This document shows positions 27,258-35,347 of a stretch of DNA of 64,000 nucleotides, piece after piece. Origin of the DNA: Seohaeicola saemankumensis (lineage in GTDB: Bacteria; Pseudomonadota; Alphaproteobacteria; Rhodobacterales; Rhodobacteraceae); assembly GCF_020171285.1 (NCBI RefSeq), contig NZ_JAIUZI010000003.1, positions 248,001 through 312,000 of the forward strand. The letters run 5' to 3'. Position numbers and translations under genes: made by a program. The notes under the pieces are model-generated. The model was given only the letters and a program-made list of their open reading frames with translations, was not told the origin of the DNA and searched no databases. Position 1 is the first letter of the stretch. Every line of letters starts with the position of its first letter.

Positions 27258-27574
27258 CCTTCGTCCTGTTGAATCGCGGCCTCCAGCCGGTCCAGGCCGG
27301 ACTCCCAGAAGGCCCGGCGCGAGATCGTCCAGTCGGCAATCAGGCGCAGCCCGTCCCCGTTGGGAGAGTAGTAGCGTTTGGTTCCCACCGCCCGCTGCCG
27401 CACCAGCCCGGCTTCGCGCAACACCTTCAGGTGGCGCGAAATCGCGGGCGCGGTGATGCCGCGCCCCTGCGCCAGCGCGCCGGCGGGCAGCTCGCCCTGC
27501 TGCATCAGCTGTTCCAGGATCGACAGCCGGGTTTCGTCGGACAGGGCGCCAAAGGATTGGATCAGGGTCGTCAT
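27245..27574 (-). CDS. ArsR/SmtB-family transcriptional regulator
   Basis: A 109-residue winged-helix repressor: FGALSDETRLSILEQLMQ, then the recognition region ITAPAISRHLKVLREAGLV and the wing RAVGTKRYYSPNG. It lacks the CxC metal-binding motif of ArsR/SmtB metal sensors, so it more likely belongs to the group that pairs with SRPBCC proteins. It is the first gene of the ArsR-SRPBCC-YciI operon and overlaps the second gene. The AT-rich stretch 27580-27615 just upstream (taaTTAAag-like) is the probable promoter/operator region. Confidence 0.9.
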   Translation of the reverse strand: MTTLIQSFGALSDETRLSILEQLMQQGELPAGALAQGRGITAPAISRHLKVLREAGLVRQRAVGTKRYYSPNGDGLRLIADWTISRRAFWESGLDRLEAAIQQDEGWPG

Positions 27575-27622
27575 GCGACTCTGATTAACATAATGGTTAA
27601 TTAAAGTAAACGTTAAATAAGG

Positions 27623-28507
27623 TCAGCCGGCGAAATCGCCATCCGCATAGCCCTGAACATAGAGCAGCGCCGTCAGGTCGCCGTGGTTGATGCGCACATC
27701 GCATTGCGCCGCCACCGACGGTTTGGCGTGCAGCGCCACCCCCATTCCCGAGCGGGTCAGCATGCCCAGGTCATTGGCCCCGTCGCCCACGGCGATGACA
27801 TCCTGCTCGGTGATTCCCAGCCGCGCGGTGATCTGCTCCAGCGCCTCGACCTTGGCCTCGCGCCCCAGGATCGGCCGCCCCACATCCCCGGTCAGGGTTC
27901 CGTTGTCCGCGATCAGCGTATTGGCGCGGTTTTCGTCGAACCCGAGCTGTGCCGCCACCTGCGCGGTAAAGGCGGTGAACCCGCCAGACACCAGCGCCGC
28001 ATAGGCGCCGTTGGCCTTCATCGTCGCCAAAAGGGCCGGGCCGCCCGGCATCAATGTGATCCGCTCCGCCAGCACCTGGTCGATCACACCCACTGGCAGA
28101 CCTTTCAGCAGGCCGACACGTTCCGTCAGCGCGCCCTCGAAATCCAGCTCGCCGTTCATCGCGCGGGCGGTGATATCCTTGACCCGGTCGCCGACGCCGG
28201 CCATGTCGGCCAGTTCGTCAATACATTCCTGCTGGATCATGGTGCTGTCCATATCGGCCAGCAGCATTTTTTTGCGCCGCCCCACCGCGGGCTGCACCAC
28301 CAGGTCGACGTCCATCTTCTGCAAGTCGTCCCAGACCTGCGCCTGATTGTCCGGCGCGCGATCGACAAAGAACTCAACCGCCACGTTCGGCGACAGCCAG
28401 CGCAGATCGCCGCCGCCCCAGGCGTTGCTCAGCGAATCGGCCAGCGACGGCTCAAGTCGCGGGCTGGCGGGATTGCACAGAAGGGTGACGGCAAGAGCAG
28501 AGGTCAT
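27623..28507 (-). CDS. serB: Phosphoserine phosphatase
   Basis: Last step of serine synthesis, dephosphorylating O-phosphoserine. The HAD fold catalytic motif MLLADMDSTMI holds Asp85 (nucleophile) and Asp87. Motif II is in AALVSGGFTAFTAQVA, and motif III is in VIAVGDGANDLGMLTRSG. An N-terminal extension of about 80 residues resembles a degenerate ACT-like domain. The length of 294 residues is typical of the family. It lies divergent to serC, so three of the serine-pathway genes (serB, serC, serA) are adjacent here. Confidence 0.95.
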   Translation of the reverse strand: MTSALAVTLLCNPASPRLEPSLADSLSNAWGGGDLRWLSPNVAVEFFVDRAPDNQAQVWDDLQKMDVDLVVQPAVGRRKKMLLADMDSTMIQQECIDELADMAGVGDRVKDITARAMNGELDFEGALTERVGLLKGLPVGVIDQVLAERITLMPGGPALLATMKANGAYAALVSGGFTAFTAQVAAQLGFDENRANTLIADNGTLTGDVGRPILGREAKVEALEQITARLGITEQDVIAVGDGANDLGMLTRSGMGVALHAKPSVAAQCDVRINHGDLTALLYVQGYADGDFAG

Positions 28508-28591
28508 GGATACAGGTTTCCGATCGGCAACGGGGATGTCGCAATTGATGTCTCAGGCGGCGCTCTAGCGACATTTTGTGACTTGTGAAAC

Positions 28592-28657
28592 CCCGCAAGC
28601 GCCCGTATCTGCATCCGCGGGACACCTCTCCCCAACGAGAGGCATATATCTGTAAGG
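28592..28657 (+). ncRNA. Probable serC leader RNA (two hairpins upstream of serC)
   Basis: In the serC 5' region, CCCGC (28592-28596) pairs with GCGGG (28617-28621). Three bases later CCTCTC (28625-28630) pairs with GAGAGG (28637-28642) around the loop CCCAAC. The ribosome-binding site AAGGA (28654-28658) and ATG 28667 follow. Two hairpins just before serC match the layout of the known alphaproteobacterial serC motif, but I am matching from memory of its organisation and have not run a covariance model. Confidence 0.5.
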
Positions 28658-28666
28658 ATAGCAGCA

Positions 28667-29821
28667 ATGGCTACTCAGCAACCGGCAACGCGGCCGGCCA
28701 ACCCGCGTTTTTCCTCTGGCCCCTGTGCCAAACCCCCCACATTCACGCTCGATAAACTCGCCGACGCCGCTCTTGGCCGCTCGCACCGTGCCGCCATCGG
28801 CAAGGACAAGCTGAAGGCCGCGATCGAAGGCACGCGCGAAATTCTGGGCATCCCCGCCGACTACAAGATCGGCATCGTTCCCGCATCGGACACCGGCGCG
28901 GTTGAAATGGCCCTGTGGTCGCTTCTGGGCGAACGCAAGGTCGAGATGCTGGCCTGGGAAAGCTTTGGCGCCGGCTGGGTCACCGACGTGGTGAAACAGC
29001 TCAAGATCGATGCCGAAGTGAAAACCGCCGACTATGGCCAGATCGTCGATCTCGCCTCGGTCGATTTCAACAATGACGTCGTGTTCACCTGGAACGGCAC
29101 CACCTCGGGTGTGCGCGTGCCGAACGGCGACTGGATCGCGGCTGACCGTACCGGGCTGACCATCTGCGACGCGACCAGCGCCGCTTTTGCGATGGACCTG
29201 CCCTGGGAAAAGCTCGATGTAACCACCTTCTCCTGGCAGAAAGTGCTGGGCGGCGAAGCGGCCCATGGCATGCTGATCCTGTCACCCCGCGCGGTCGAAC
29301 GGCTCGAAAGCTATACCCCCGCGTGGCCGCTGCCGAAAATCTTCCGCCTGACCAAGGGCGGTAAGCTGATCGACGGCATCTTCACCGGCGCCACGATCAA
29401 CACGCCTTCGATGCTGGCGGTCGAAGACTATCTCTTCGCGCTGGACTGGGCGCGCTCCGTCGGTGGTCTCAAGGGGCTGCAGGCCCGTGCCGATGCCAAC
29501 GCGCAGGCGGTGTTCGACTTCTGCGACGCCAACGACTGGATCGCCAACCTCGCCGAAGATGATGCGACCCGTTCGAACACCAGCGTTTGCCTGAAGTTCA
29601 CCGATGACCGCATCACCGACGGCGCCGCCTTTGCCAAGGCTGTGGCCAAGCGTCTGGAAACCGAGAACATCGCGCTGGACATCGGCGCCTACCGCGACGC
29701 GCCGGCCGGTCTTCGGATCTGGTGCGGTGGCACGGTGGAAACCTCGGACATCGCGGCGATGCTGCCCTGGCTCGCCTGGGCCTTCGAGGCCGAGATCGCA
29801 GCCCTCACCCAAGCTGCCTGA
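28667..29821 (+). CDS. serC: Phosphoserine aminotransferase
   Basis: PLP transaminase converting 3-phosphohydroxypyruvate and glutamate to phosphoserine, and also used in pyridoxine synthesis. The 384-residue sequence has the PLP lysine K192 in [16 protein letters not shown], the N-terminal [13 protein letters not shown], and the phosphate-contact region [13 protein letters not shown]. It matches the alphaproteobacterial SerC subtype (GPCAKPP start, [11 protein letters not shown]). It follows a probable leader RNA and precedes serA, separated from it by the A2 double palindrome. Confidence 0.96.
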   Translation: MATQQPATRPANPRFSSGPCAKPPTFTLDKLADAALGRSHRAAIGKDKLKAAIEGTREILGIPADYKIGIVPASDTGAVEMALWSLLGERKVEMLAWESFGAGWVTDVVKQLKIDAEVKTADYGQIVDLASVDFNNDVVFTWNGTTSGVRVPNGDWIAADRTGLTICDATSAAFAMDLPWEKLDVTTFSWQKVLGGEAAHGMLILSPRAVERLESYTPAWPLPKIFRLTKGGKLIDGIFTGATINTPSMLAVEDYLFALDWARSVGGLKGLQARADANAQAVFDFCDANDWIANLAEDDATRSNTSVCLKFTDDRITDGAAFAKAVAKRLETENIALDIGAYRDAPAGLRIWCGGTVETSDIAAMLPWLAWAFEAEIAALTQAA

Positions 29822-29846
29822 ACACGCAACAGCCGAGGCGGAACGC

Positions 29847-29890
29847 CGTTTTCTTGCAAAGAAAACGAACGGAATTTTTCAAAAATTCCG
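29847..29890 (-). repeat. Double-palindrome element, family A copy 2
   Basis: Between serC and serA. CGTTTTCTT/AAGAAAACG (29847-29855 and 29859-29867) is followed after two bases by CGGAATTTTT/AAAAATTCCG (29870-29879 and 29881-29890). The order of the two palindromes is the reverse of copy 4, so this copy lies in the opposite orientation. It sits inside a likely operon and could attenuate or stabilise the serC-serA transcript. Confidence 0.8.
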
Positions 29891-29941
29891 GTGCGGGCCG
29901 CCTCGGATCTTCTCCTGACATCCGTATCAAGGACCACCATC

Positions 29942-31537
29942 ATGGCCCCCAAAGTACTCATCTCCGACAAACTCTCCGAAGCCGCCGTTCAGATCTTTCG
30001 CGACCGCGGCATTGATGTCGACTTCCAGCCTGACCTGGGCAAGGACAAGGACAAGCTGGCCGAGATCATCGGCAACTATGACGGCCTTGCCATCCGCTCG
30101 GCCACCAAAGTGACCGAAAAGATCCTCGAGAACGCCACCAACCTCAAGGTCATCGGCCGCGCCGGGATCGGCACCGACAACATCGACAAACCGGCCGCCT
30201 CCAAGAAAGGCGTGATCGTGATGAACACGCCCTTTGGCAACACCATCACCACCGCCGAACACGCCATCGCGATGATGTTCGCCTGCGCCCGCCAGATCCC
30301 CGAGGCCAGCGCCTCGACCCATGCGGGCAAGTGGGAAAAGTCCAAGTTCATGGGGGTCGAGCTGACCGCCAAGACGCTGGGCGTCATCGGTGCCGGCAAC
30401 ATCGGTTCGATCGTGTGCAACCGCGCGCTGGGTCTCAAGATGAAGGTCGTGGCCTATGACCCCTTCCTGAGCGAAGAGAAGGCCGCCAAGATGGGCGTGG
30501 AAAAGGTCGAGCTGGACGAGCTGCTCAAGCGCGCCGATTTCATCACCCTGCACGTGCCCTTTACCGATGCCACCGCCAATATCCTGTCGGCCGAGAACCT
30601 GGCCAAGACCAAGAAAGGCGTGCGCATCATCAACTGTGCTCGCGGCGGTCTGGTCGACGAAGAAGCGCTGGCCGAGCTGCTGAAATCCGGCCATGTCGCC
30701 GGCGCGGCCTTTGACGTCTTCTCCGAAGAACCGGCCAAGGAAAACGTGCTCTTTGGTCTGCCCAACGTGGTCTGCACCCCGCACCTGGGCGCCGCGACCT
30801 CCGAAGCTCAGGAAAACGTCGCCCTGCAGGTCGCAGAGCAGATGTCGAACTACCTGCTGACCGGGGCCGTCGAGAACGCGCTGAACATGCCCAGCGTCAC
30901 CGCCGAAGAAGCCAAGGTCATGGGACCCTGGGTCAAGCTGGCCGGTCATCTGGGCGCTTTCATCGGCCAGATGACGGATGAACCGATCAAGGCGATCAAC
31001 ATCCTCTATGACGGTTCGGTGTCCGAAATGAACCTCGACGCGCTGAACTGTTCGGTCGTGGCCGGTATCATGAAGGCCGTGAACCCGGACGTGAACCTTG
31101 TCTCCGCCCCGGTCGTGGCCAAAGAGCGCGGCGTTCAGATCTCGACCACGAGCCAGGACAAATCCGGCGCCTTTGACGGCTACATCAAGCTGACGGTGGT
31201 CACCGACACCCGCGAACGTTCCATCGCGGGGACCGTGTTCAGCGATGGCAAGCCGCGGTTCATCCAGATCAAGGGCATCAACATCGACGCCGAGATCGGC
31301 GCGCATATGCTCTACACCACCAACAAGGACATTCCGGGCATCATCGGTACCCTGGGTCAGACCATGGGCGAAAACGGCGTCAACATCGCCAACTTCACCC
31401 TCGGCCGCAAGGACGCCGGCGGTGACGCCATCGCGCTGCTCTACGTGGATGCAGAGGTGCCCGCGCCGACGCTGAAAAAACTGACCGACACCGGTATGTT
31501 CCAGCAGGTCCGCCCGCTGCAGTTCGACGTCGCCTGA
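29942..31537 (+). CDS. serA: D-3-phosphoglycerate dehydrogenase
   Basis: First committed step of serine synthesis (3-phosphoglycerate to 3-phosphohydroxypyruvate, NAD). ATG 29942 (MAPKVLISDKLSEAAVQIF) is used, not the upstream in-frame 29891. A 2-hydroxyacid dehydrogenase domain carries the Rossmann GVIGAGNIGSIV, the catalytic-arginine segment INCARGGLVDEEAL and the catalytic-histidine segment TPHLGAATSEAQ. An ASB domain and a C-terminal ACT domain (DIPGIIGTLGQTMGENGVNI) follow, which is the long type-1 form (531 residues). A strong terminator follows. Confidence 0.96.
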   Translation: MAPKVLISDKLSEAAVQIFRDRGIDVDFQPDLGKDKDKLAEIIGNYDGLAIRSATKVTEKILENATNLKVIGRAGIGTDNIDKPAASKKGVIVMNTPFGNTITTAEHAIAMMFACARQIPEASASTHAGKWEKSKFMGVELTAKTLGVIGAGNIGSIVCNRALGLKMKVVAYDPFLSEEKAAKMGVEKVELDELLKRADFITLHVPFTDATANILSAENLAKTKKGVRIINCARGGLVDEEALAELLKSGHVAGAAFDVFSEEPAKENVLFGLPNVVCTPHLGAATSEAQENVALQVAEQMSNYLLTGAVENALNMPSVTAEEAKVMGPWVKLAGHLGAFIGQMTDEPIKAINILYDGSVSEMNLDALNCSVVAGIMKAVNPDVNLVSAPVVAKERGVQISTTSQDKSGAFDGYIKLTVVTDTRERSIAGTVFSDGKPRFIQIKGINIDAEIGAHMLYTTNKDIPGIIGTLGQTMGENGVNIANFTLGRKDAGGDAIALLYVDAEVPAPTLKKLTDTGMFQQVRPLQFDVA

Positions 31538-31564
31538 CACCGGCACGTTTCGGTAACAAAAATC

Positions 31565-31602
31565 GACGCCGCCCCTGTGCCGGGGCGGCGTCTTGCGTTT
31601 TT
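31565..31602 (+). terminator. Rho-independent terminator of serA
   Basis: GACGCCGCCCC (31565-31575) pairs perfectly with GGGGCGGCGTC (31582-31592) around a six-base loop and is followed by TTGCGTTTTTT. It is the clearest intrinsic terminator in the window and ends the serC-serA unit. Confidence 0.9.
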
Positions 31603-31613
31603 TGGGGGGGGCT

Positions 31614-32006
31614 TTACCCGGCGACCGGTTGGCCAACCGGTGCGCCCTGCCGGCGCAGCACCACGGCACCAAAGATCAGCATCGACGCCAGCGACAGCAC
31701 CGATCCCAGCTTAGCCAGACCTTCGCCCTGACCGGTCAGCGCCATCACGATGCCGGGCACGATGGTGACCAGCCCCAGCGCCGCCACCGCCAGATGGATC
31801 TGCGCCAACCGGCTCGCCGCTGCCTCGGGCACGGCGTGATAGTAGAATGCAAAGATTGAAAAGGTGACCCACCCCAGCAGGTTCAGATGAGCGTGGGCGG
31901 GCGACAGCCCGTGGTCCTGAGTGGCCGACATCTGGATACCCCAGATCATGCCGATGAGCACCGACACCACCCCTAGGATCATGAAATAGCGAGCAATTCC
32001 GTTCAT
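31614..32006 (-). CDS. Small membrane protein with an oxidase-like HAHL motif
   Basis: A 130-residue protein with four hydrophobic segments (YFMILGVVSVLIGMIWGIQM, LNLLGWVTFSIFAFYYHAVP, HLAVAALGLVTIVPGIVMAL, VLSLASMLIFGAVVL). The segment SPAHAHLNLLGWVTF resembles the heme-ligand region of cytochrome oxidase subunit I and NorB-like proteins, and relatives are often labelled cytochrome-c-oxidase-like. It is far too short to be an oxidase subunit. It converges on the serA terminator. Function unknown. Confidence 0.72.
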   Translation of the reverse strand: MNGIARYFMILGVVSVLIGMIWGIQMSATQDHGLSPAHAHLNLLGWVTFSIFAFYYHAVPEAAASRLAQIHLAVAALGLVTIVPGIVMALTGQGEGLAKLGSVLSLASMLIFGAVVLRRQGAPVGQPVAG

Positions 32007-32038
32007 AGCGCGTTCCCTTCTTCAGCGTTGCGTTTCGT

Positions 32039-32485
32039 TCAATGGCCCAGCGGCGGGCCGGTAAAGGTCAAGTGGTAGCGGGCGGCGATGTCAGTGATCG
32101 CGGCCATATCGTCGGGGATCGTGAACTGGCCCTCGACCATCTCGTAAAAGAACCCCTCGAACCCGCCCGGCGTCAGGATCACCAGATGCCGGCTCGGCTG
32201 ATCGCCGATGACCCGAAAGGTGTGTTCCTTGCCGCGCGGTACGAACACCGCCTGCCCGACCGTGCGGACAAAGCTTTCGCCATCCAGCCAGAACTCCGCC
32301 TCGCCGCTCAGCAGGACAAAGGTCTCGTCGGCATCGGCATGGATATGGCGCGGCGGGCCGAAGCCGGGCGGCGACACGCTGTCCACCACGCTGATCGCGC
32401 CGCCGGTGTCGGCGGTCGCCAGCAGGGTCCGGTAATGGGTTCCCTGCCAGTCGATGCTTCCTGGTCCCAGAATTCCTGCGGACAT
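32039..32485 (-). CDS. Cupin-2 domain protein
   Basis: A 148-residue single-domain cupin. The start at 32485 is supported by AGAGGTGG upstream; a frame to 32593 would run through the divergent promoter. The cupin metal-binding residues are in RHIHADADETFVLLSGEAEFW and in GQAVFVPRGKEHTFRV. Typical relatives bind a transition metal and act as dioxygenases or isomerases. It is divergent from a LysR gene 111 bp away, which probably controls it. The substrate cannot be told. Confidence 0.85.
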   Translation of the reverse strand: MSAGILGPGSIDWQGTHYRTLLATADTGGAISVVDSVSPPGFGPPRHIHADADETFVLLSGEAEFWLDGESFVRTVGQAVFVPRGKEHTFRVIGDQPSRHLVILTPGGFEGFFYEMVEGQFTIPDDMAAITDIAARYHLTFTGPPLGH

Positions 32486-32596
32486 TGCCACCTCTCCCGT
32501 GTCCCTGTTGCGCCCTGTCGGGTGCCCTCGGGTTTCAGGCTGGCAAAAAATATGGCATGAATGAAATGAATTGTTTATATAAGTGAAATCCACATA
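32486..32596. promoter_or_regulatory. Divergent cupin/LysR promoter region
   Basis: The 111-bp gap between the cupin and LysR starts turns AT-rich near the LysR ATG (ATGAAATGAATTGTTTATAT and AAGTGAAATCCACATA). It contains TTTATATAAG-like sequence. LysR regulators normally bind such shared divergent promoters, so an operator is expected here. I see no perfect T-N11-A palindrome that I can fix. Confidence 0.4.
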
Positions 32597-33565
32597 ATGA
32601 ATTTGAATGGGTTCGACTTAAACCTGCTCCGCGTCCTCGACGCGCTTCTGGCCACCGGTTCCACGACCGAGGCGGGCAACCGCATCGGCCTGTCGCAGCC
32701 GGCGGTCTCGGCGGCGCTGTCTCGGCTGCGGGATGCGTTGGGCGACCCGCTTTTCGTGCGGCAGGGGCGCGGCATGGTGCCCACGGATTTCGCCAGCTCG
32801 CTGCGCGACCCGCTCCGCGTCCTGTTGCAGGACACCCAGGCCCTGCTGTCGGGCAACACCGTTTTCGACCCGGCCGTTGCCACGGATACCTTCCGCCTGT
32901 CGGGCAGTGATTTCTACGCCACCCTGCTGATGCCGCAACTGGCCGAACGTCTGTCCCGCATTGCCCCCTACATGCGGGTGCAGCTGGTGGATCTGGTGCC
33001 CGACAACCACGTTCAGTCCATCGAACGCTACAGGGTCGATCTGGTGCTGCTGCCGGAAACCGACTTTCCCGGCTGGATCGACACCCGCCGCGTGCACAGG
33101 TCGCGCTTTGTCACCATCGCGCGCCGTGGCCACCCGCGCCTGCGCCGCGCCGGGCTGCACCCCGGCGACACGATCCCGGTCGACCTGTTCTGCGACATCC
33201 CCCAGGTCGTGTTTTCGCCCGAGGGCAACCTGCGCGCGATGGGCGATGCCGCCCTGGCCCGCGTCGGCCGCGAACGCAAGGTCGCCATGACCCTGCCGGT
33301 GTTTTCCGGCGTCTACTATGCCGTCGCGCAAAGCGACATGATCGCGCTGATCCCGCACCAGCTGGCCGAGGCGATGGCGCCCCGGCTCGATCTCGACATC
33401 TACGATCCGCCGATGCATGTGCCGCCGGTGGCCATCACCATGGCATGGCACCGCCGCAGCACCCGCTCCCCCGCGCACCGCTGGCTGCGCGATCAGATCG
33501 CCGAAACCCTCGCCCCGATCGACGACCCGTCGGTCACTGTCCCCTTTCGCACCGGCGGCAATTGA
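32597..33565 (+). CDS. LysR-family transcriptional regulator
   Basis: A 322-residue regulator. The N-terminal winged helix is intact (NLLRVLDALLATGSTTEAGN and LSQPAVSAALSRLRDALGDP), followed by the type-2 periplasmic-binding-like effector domain (TFRLSGSDFYATLLMPQLAE, DLVLLPETDFPGWIDT, SGVYYAVAQSDMIALIPHQL). The NodD/SyrM-like subgroup pattern (short wing, FVRQGRGMVPTDFA) is visible. It is divergent from the cupin gene. The downstream phosphatase gene starts 3 bp after its stop and may be co-transcribed. Confidence 0.92.
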   Translation: MNLNGFDLNLLRVLDALLATGSTTEAGNRIGLSQPAVSAALSRLRDALGDPLFVRQGRGMVPTDFASSLRDPLRVLLQDTQALLSGNTVFDPAVATDTFRLSGSDFYATLLMPQLAERLSRIAPYMRVQLVDLVPDNHVQSIERYRVDLVLLPETDFPGWIDTRRVHRSRFVTIARRGHPRLRRAGLHPGDTIPVDLFCDIPQVVFSPEGNLRAMGDAALARVGRERKVAMTLPVFSGVYYAVAQSDMIALIPHQLAEAMAPRLDLDIYDPPMHVPPVAITMAWHRRSTRSPAHRWLRDQIAETLAPIDDPSVTVPFRTGGN

Positions 33566-33568
33566 GGC

Positions 33569-34327
33569 ATGAATGGCCTGACATCAACAGGCGTTTCCAT
33601 GACCTCACCTCTTTATGCCGTGGGCGACATCCACGGCCAGTCCGCCATGCTCGACCACGCGCTCGATCTGATCGCCGCCGATGGCGGGGCCGACGCGCCC
33701 ATCGTCTTTCTCGGCGACTACACCGATCGCGGCCCCGACAGCGCTGGCGTGCTCGACCGGCTGATCGCGGGACAGGCGCAGGGCCGCCCGTGGACCACGC
33801 TCAAGGGCAACCACGACCGCATGTTTGAATGGTTCATGGAGGACACCCCCCGCCACGACCCTCACATGCTGGTCGGCTACCACTGGTTTCACGACCGCAT
33901 CGGCGGCATCGAAACCCTGGCCTCCTACGGGGTGCCGGTGCCCGACCGTATCCGGCTGGAAGACCTGCACGCCCAGGCAAAGACCGAGGTGCCGCAGGCC
34001 CACGTCGATTTCCTGCGCGGCCTCGACCTGTACCACCTGACCGACGACCTGCTGTTCGTGCACGCTGGCATCCGCCCCGGTATCGCGCTGGCTGAGCAAA
34101 GCGAAAAGGACATGGTCTGGATCCGCGACGCTTTCCTGACCAACCCGGACCCGCACCCGTGGCTGGTGGTGCATGGCCACACCGCGCTCGATCATCCGCA
34201 GCATTTCGGCAACCGCATCGACCTCGACGGCGGTGCAGGCTACGGCCGCCCGATCGTGCCGGCGGTGTTTCAGGGGCGCGATTGCTGGCTGCTCACCGAC
34301 CGAGGCCGCGTGCCGCTGCGGCCCTAG
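33569..34327 (+). CDS. Calcineurin-like metallophosphoesterase, protein-phosphatase-like
   Basis: A 252-residue (242 if it starts at ATG 33599, MTSPLYAVGDIHGQ) phosphatase. The PPP/PAP2-like metal motifs are in order: YAVGDIHGQ, FLGDYTDRGPDS, LKGNHDRMF, VVHGHTALD. It resembles the serine/threonine-phosphatase or diadenosine-tetraphosphatase (ApaH-like) branch, but the GDYTDRG form fits bacterial PrpA/B-like proteins better. ATG 33569 lies three bases after the LysR stop. Its stop codon TAG shares CTAG with the stop of the convergent PLP enzyme. Confidence 0.88.
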   Translation: MNGLTSTGVSMTSPLYAVGDIHGQSAMLDHALDLIAADGGADAPIVFLGDYTDRGPDSAGVLDRLIAGQAQGRPWTTLKGNHDRMFEWFMEDTPRHDPHMLVGYHWFHDRIGGIETLASYGVPVPDRIRLEDLHAQAKTEVPQAHVDFLRGLDLYHLTDDLLFVHAGIRPGIALAEQSEKDMVWIRDAFLTNPDPHPWLVVHGHTALDHPQHFGNRIDLDGGAGYGRPIVPAVFQGRDCWLLTDRGRVPLRP

Positions 34328-35289
34328 CCCCACAAATCCGTCGACAGGTACTTCAACCCGCTGTCGCAGATGATTACGCCAACCCGCCCGCCGCGCTCGG
34401 GCCCGGCCAGCAGGCGCAGCGCGGCGGCCACGTTGGCCCCGGCGGAAAACCCGGCAAAGATCCCCTCTTCGCGCGCCAGCGCCCGCGCGGTCTCGCGCGC
34501 CTCCGCGCCGCTGACCGACAGGTAGCCATCCACCGGCACCCCCTCCATCAGGGCCAGATCCGCCATCGCATAGCCGCCGCCCTGGATCGGATGACCGGCA
34601 TCCCGCAGGTCCTCACCCGCCAGCACCGCCGCCCCCTCGGGCTCGACAACATAGCCGCGCAAAGCCGGCTCGCGTTCCTTCAGCGCCCGCACCGTGCCGG
34701 CATAGGTCCCGCCGGACCCGGCAAAATCGGCAAAAGCCGTCAGCGTGCCTTCGGACTCCGCCCACAACTCCGGCCCTGTGGTCCGGTAATGCGCCATGGC
34801 GTTGCCGGCGCGGGCAAACTGGTCGGCCCGGAACGCGCCACGCGCCGCCGTCAGCCTTTGCGCCTCCGCCTCGACCAGCGCCAGATCGGTACCCGACACC
34901 TCGCCCGGCACGCTGCCCGGCGCCTGGTCGACCAGCACCACCTCGGCCCCCAGCGCCGCCATCATCCGTGCCCGTTCCGGCGAATTGCCCCTGCTCATCA
35001 CCGCGACAAAGGGATAGCCCTTGATACCGCAGACAATCGCCAGCCCGGTCCCCATGTTGCCACTGGTCAGCTCCACCACCACCTGTCCCGGCGCCAGCGA
35101 CCCATCCGCCTCCGCCGCCTCGATGATGCCCAGCGCCGCCCGGTCCTTCTTGGAAAAGCCCGGGTTCAGGTAATCCAGCTTCGCCAGGATCCGCCCCTCC
35201 AGCCCCCGCGCCGCCACCATCCGGTCCAGCCAGACCGACGGGGTATGTCCGATCACCTGCAAAATCGAGTCAACCGCCACGTCTTTCAT
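34324..35289 (-). CDS. Cysteine-synthase-like PLP enzyme (O-acetylserine sulfhydrylase family)
   Basis: Fold-type II PLP enzyme of 321 residues. The PLP lysine is in NPGFSKKDRAALGIIEAAEA. VVELTSGNMGTGLAIVCGI is the substrate/phosphate loop, and FAGSGGTYAGTVRALKE binds the cofactor phosphate. The EPEGAAVLAGEDLRDAGHPI and GISAG-like FAGFSAGANVAAAL segments are also family-typical. The start at ATG 35289 lies inside a B-family repeat, whose conserved ATG serves as the initiation codon with GGAG 19 bases upstream. It is downstream of tdh on the same strand. Sulfide-based cysteine synthesis is probable but not proved. Confidence 0.88.
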   Translation of the reverse strand: MKDVAVDSILQVIGHTPSVWLDRMVAARGLEGRILAKLDYLNPGFSKKDRAALGIIEAAEADGSLAPGQVVVELTSGNMGTGLAIVCGIKGYPFVAVMSRGNSPERARMMAALGAEVVLVDQAPGSVPGEVSGTDLALVEAEAQRLTAARGAFRADQFARAGNAMAHYRTTGPELWAESEGTLTAFADFAGSGGTYAGTVRALKEREPALRGYVVEPEGAAVLAGEDLRDAGHPIQGGGYAMADLALMEGVPVDGYLSVSGAEARETARALAREEGIFAGFSAGANVAAALRLLAGPERGGRVGVIICDSGLKYLSTDLWG

Positions 35290-35346
35290 CTCTTTTCCAA
35301 ATACTCCGGGGGACTCGCGGCCTGCCGCGAGGGGGGCAGAGCCCCC
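35284..35346 (-). repeat. Dispersed intergenic repeat, family B copy 3, carrying a start codon
   Basis: The minus strand reads CCCCCGGAGTATTTG, then GAAAAGAGATGAAA (35284-35312). Upstream is CTCGCGG (35314-35320) pairing with CCGCGAG (35325-35331), and a GGGGG-CAGAG-CCCCC hairpin ends near the tdh stop (35348). The repeat's ATG (35287-35289) is the start of the PLP enzyme gene. Confidence 0.85.
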
Positions 35347-35347
35347 T

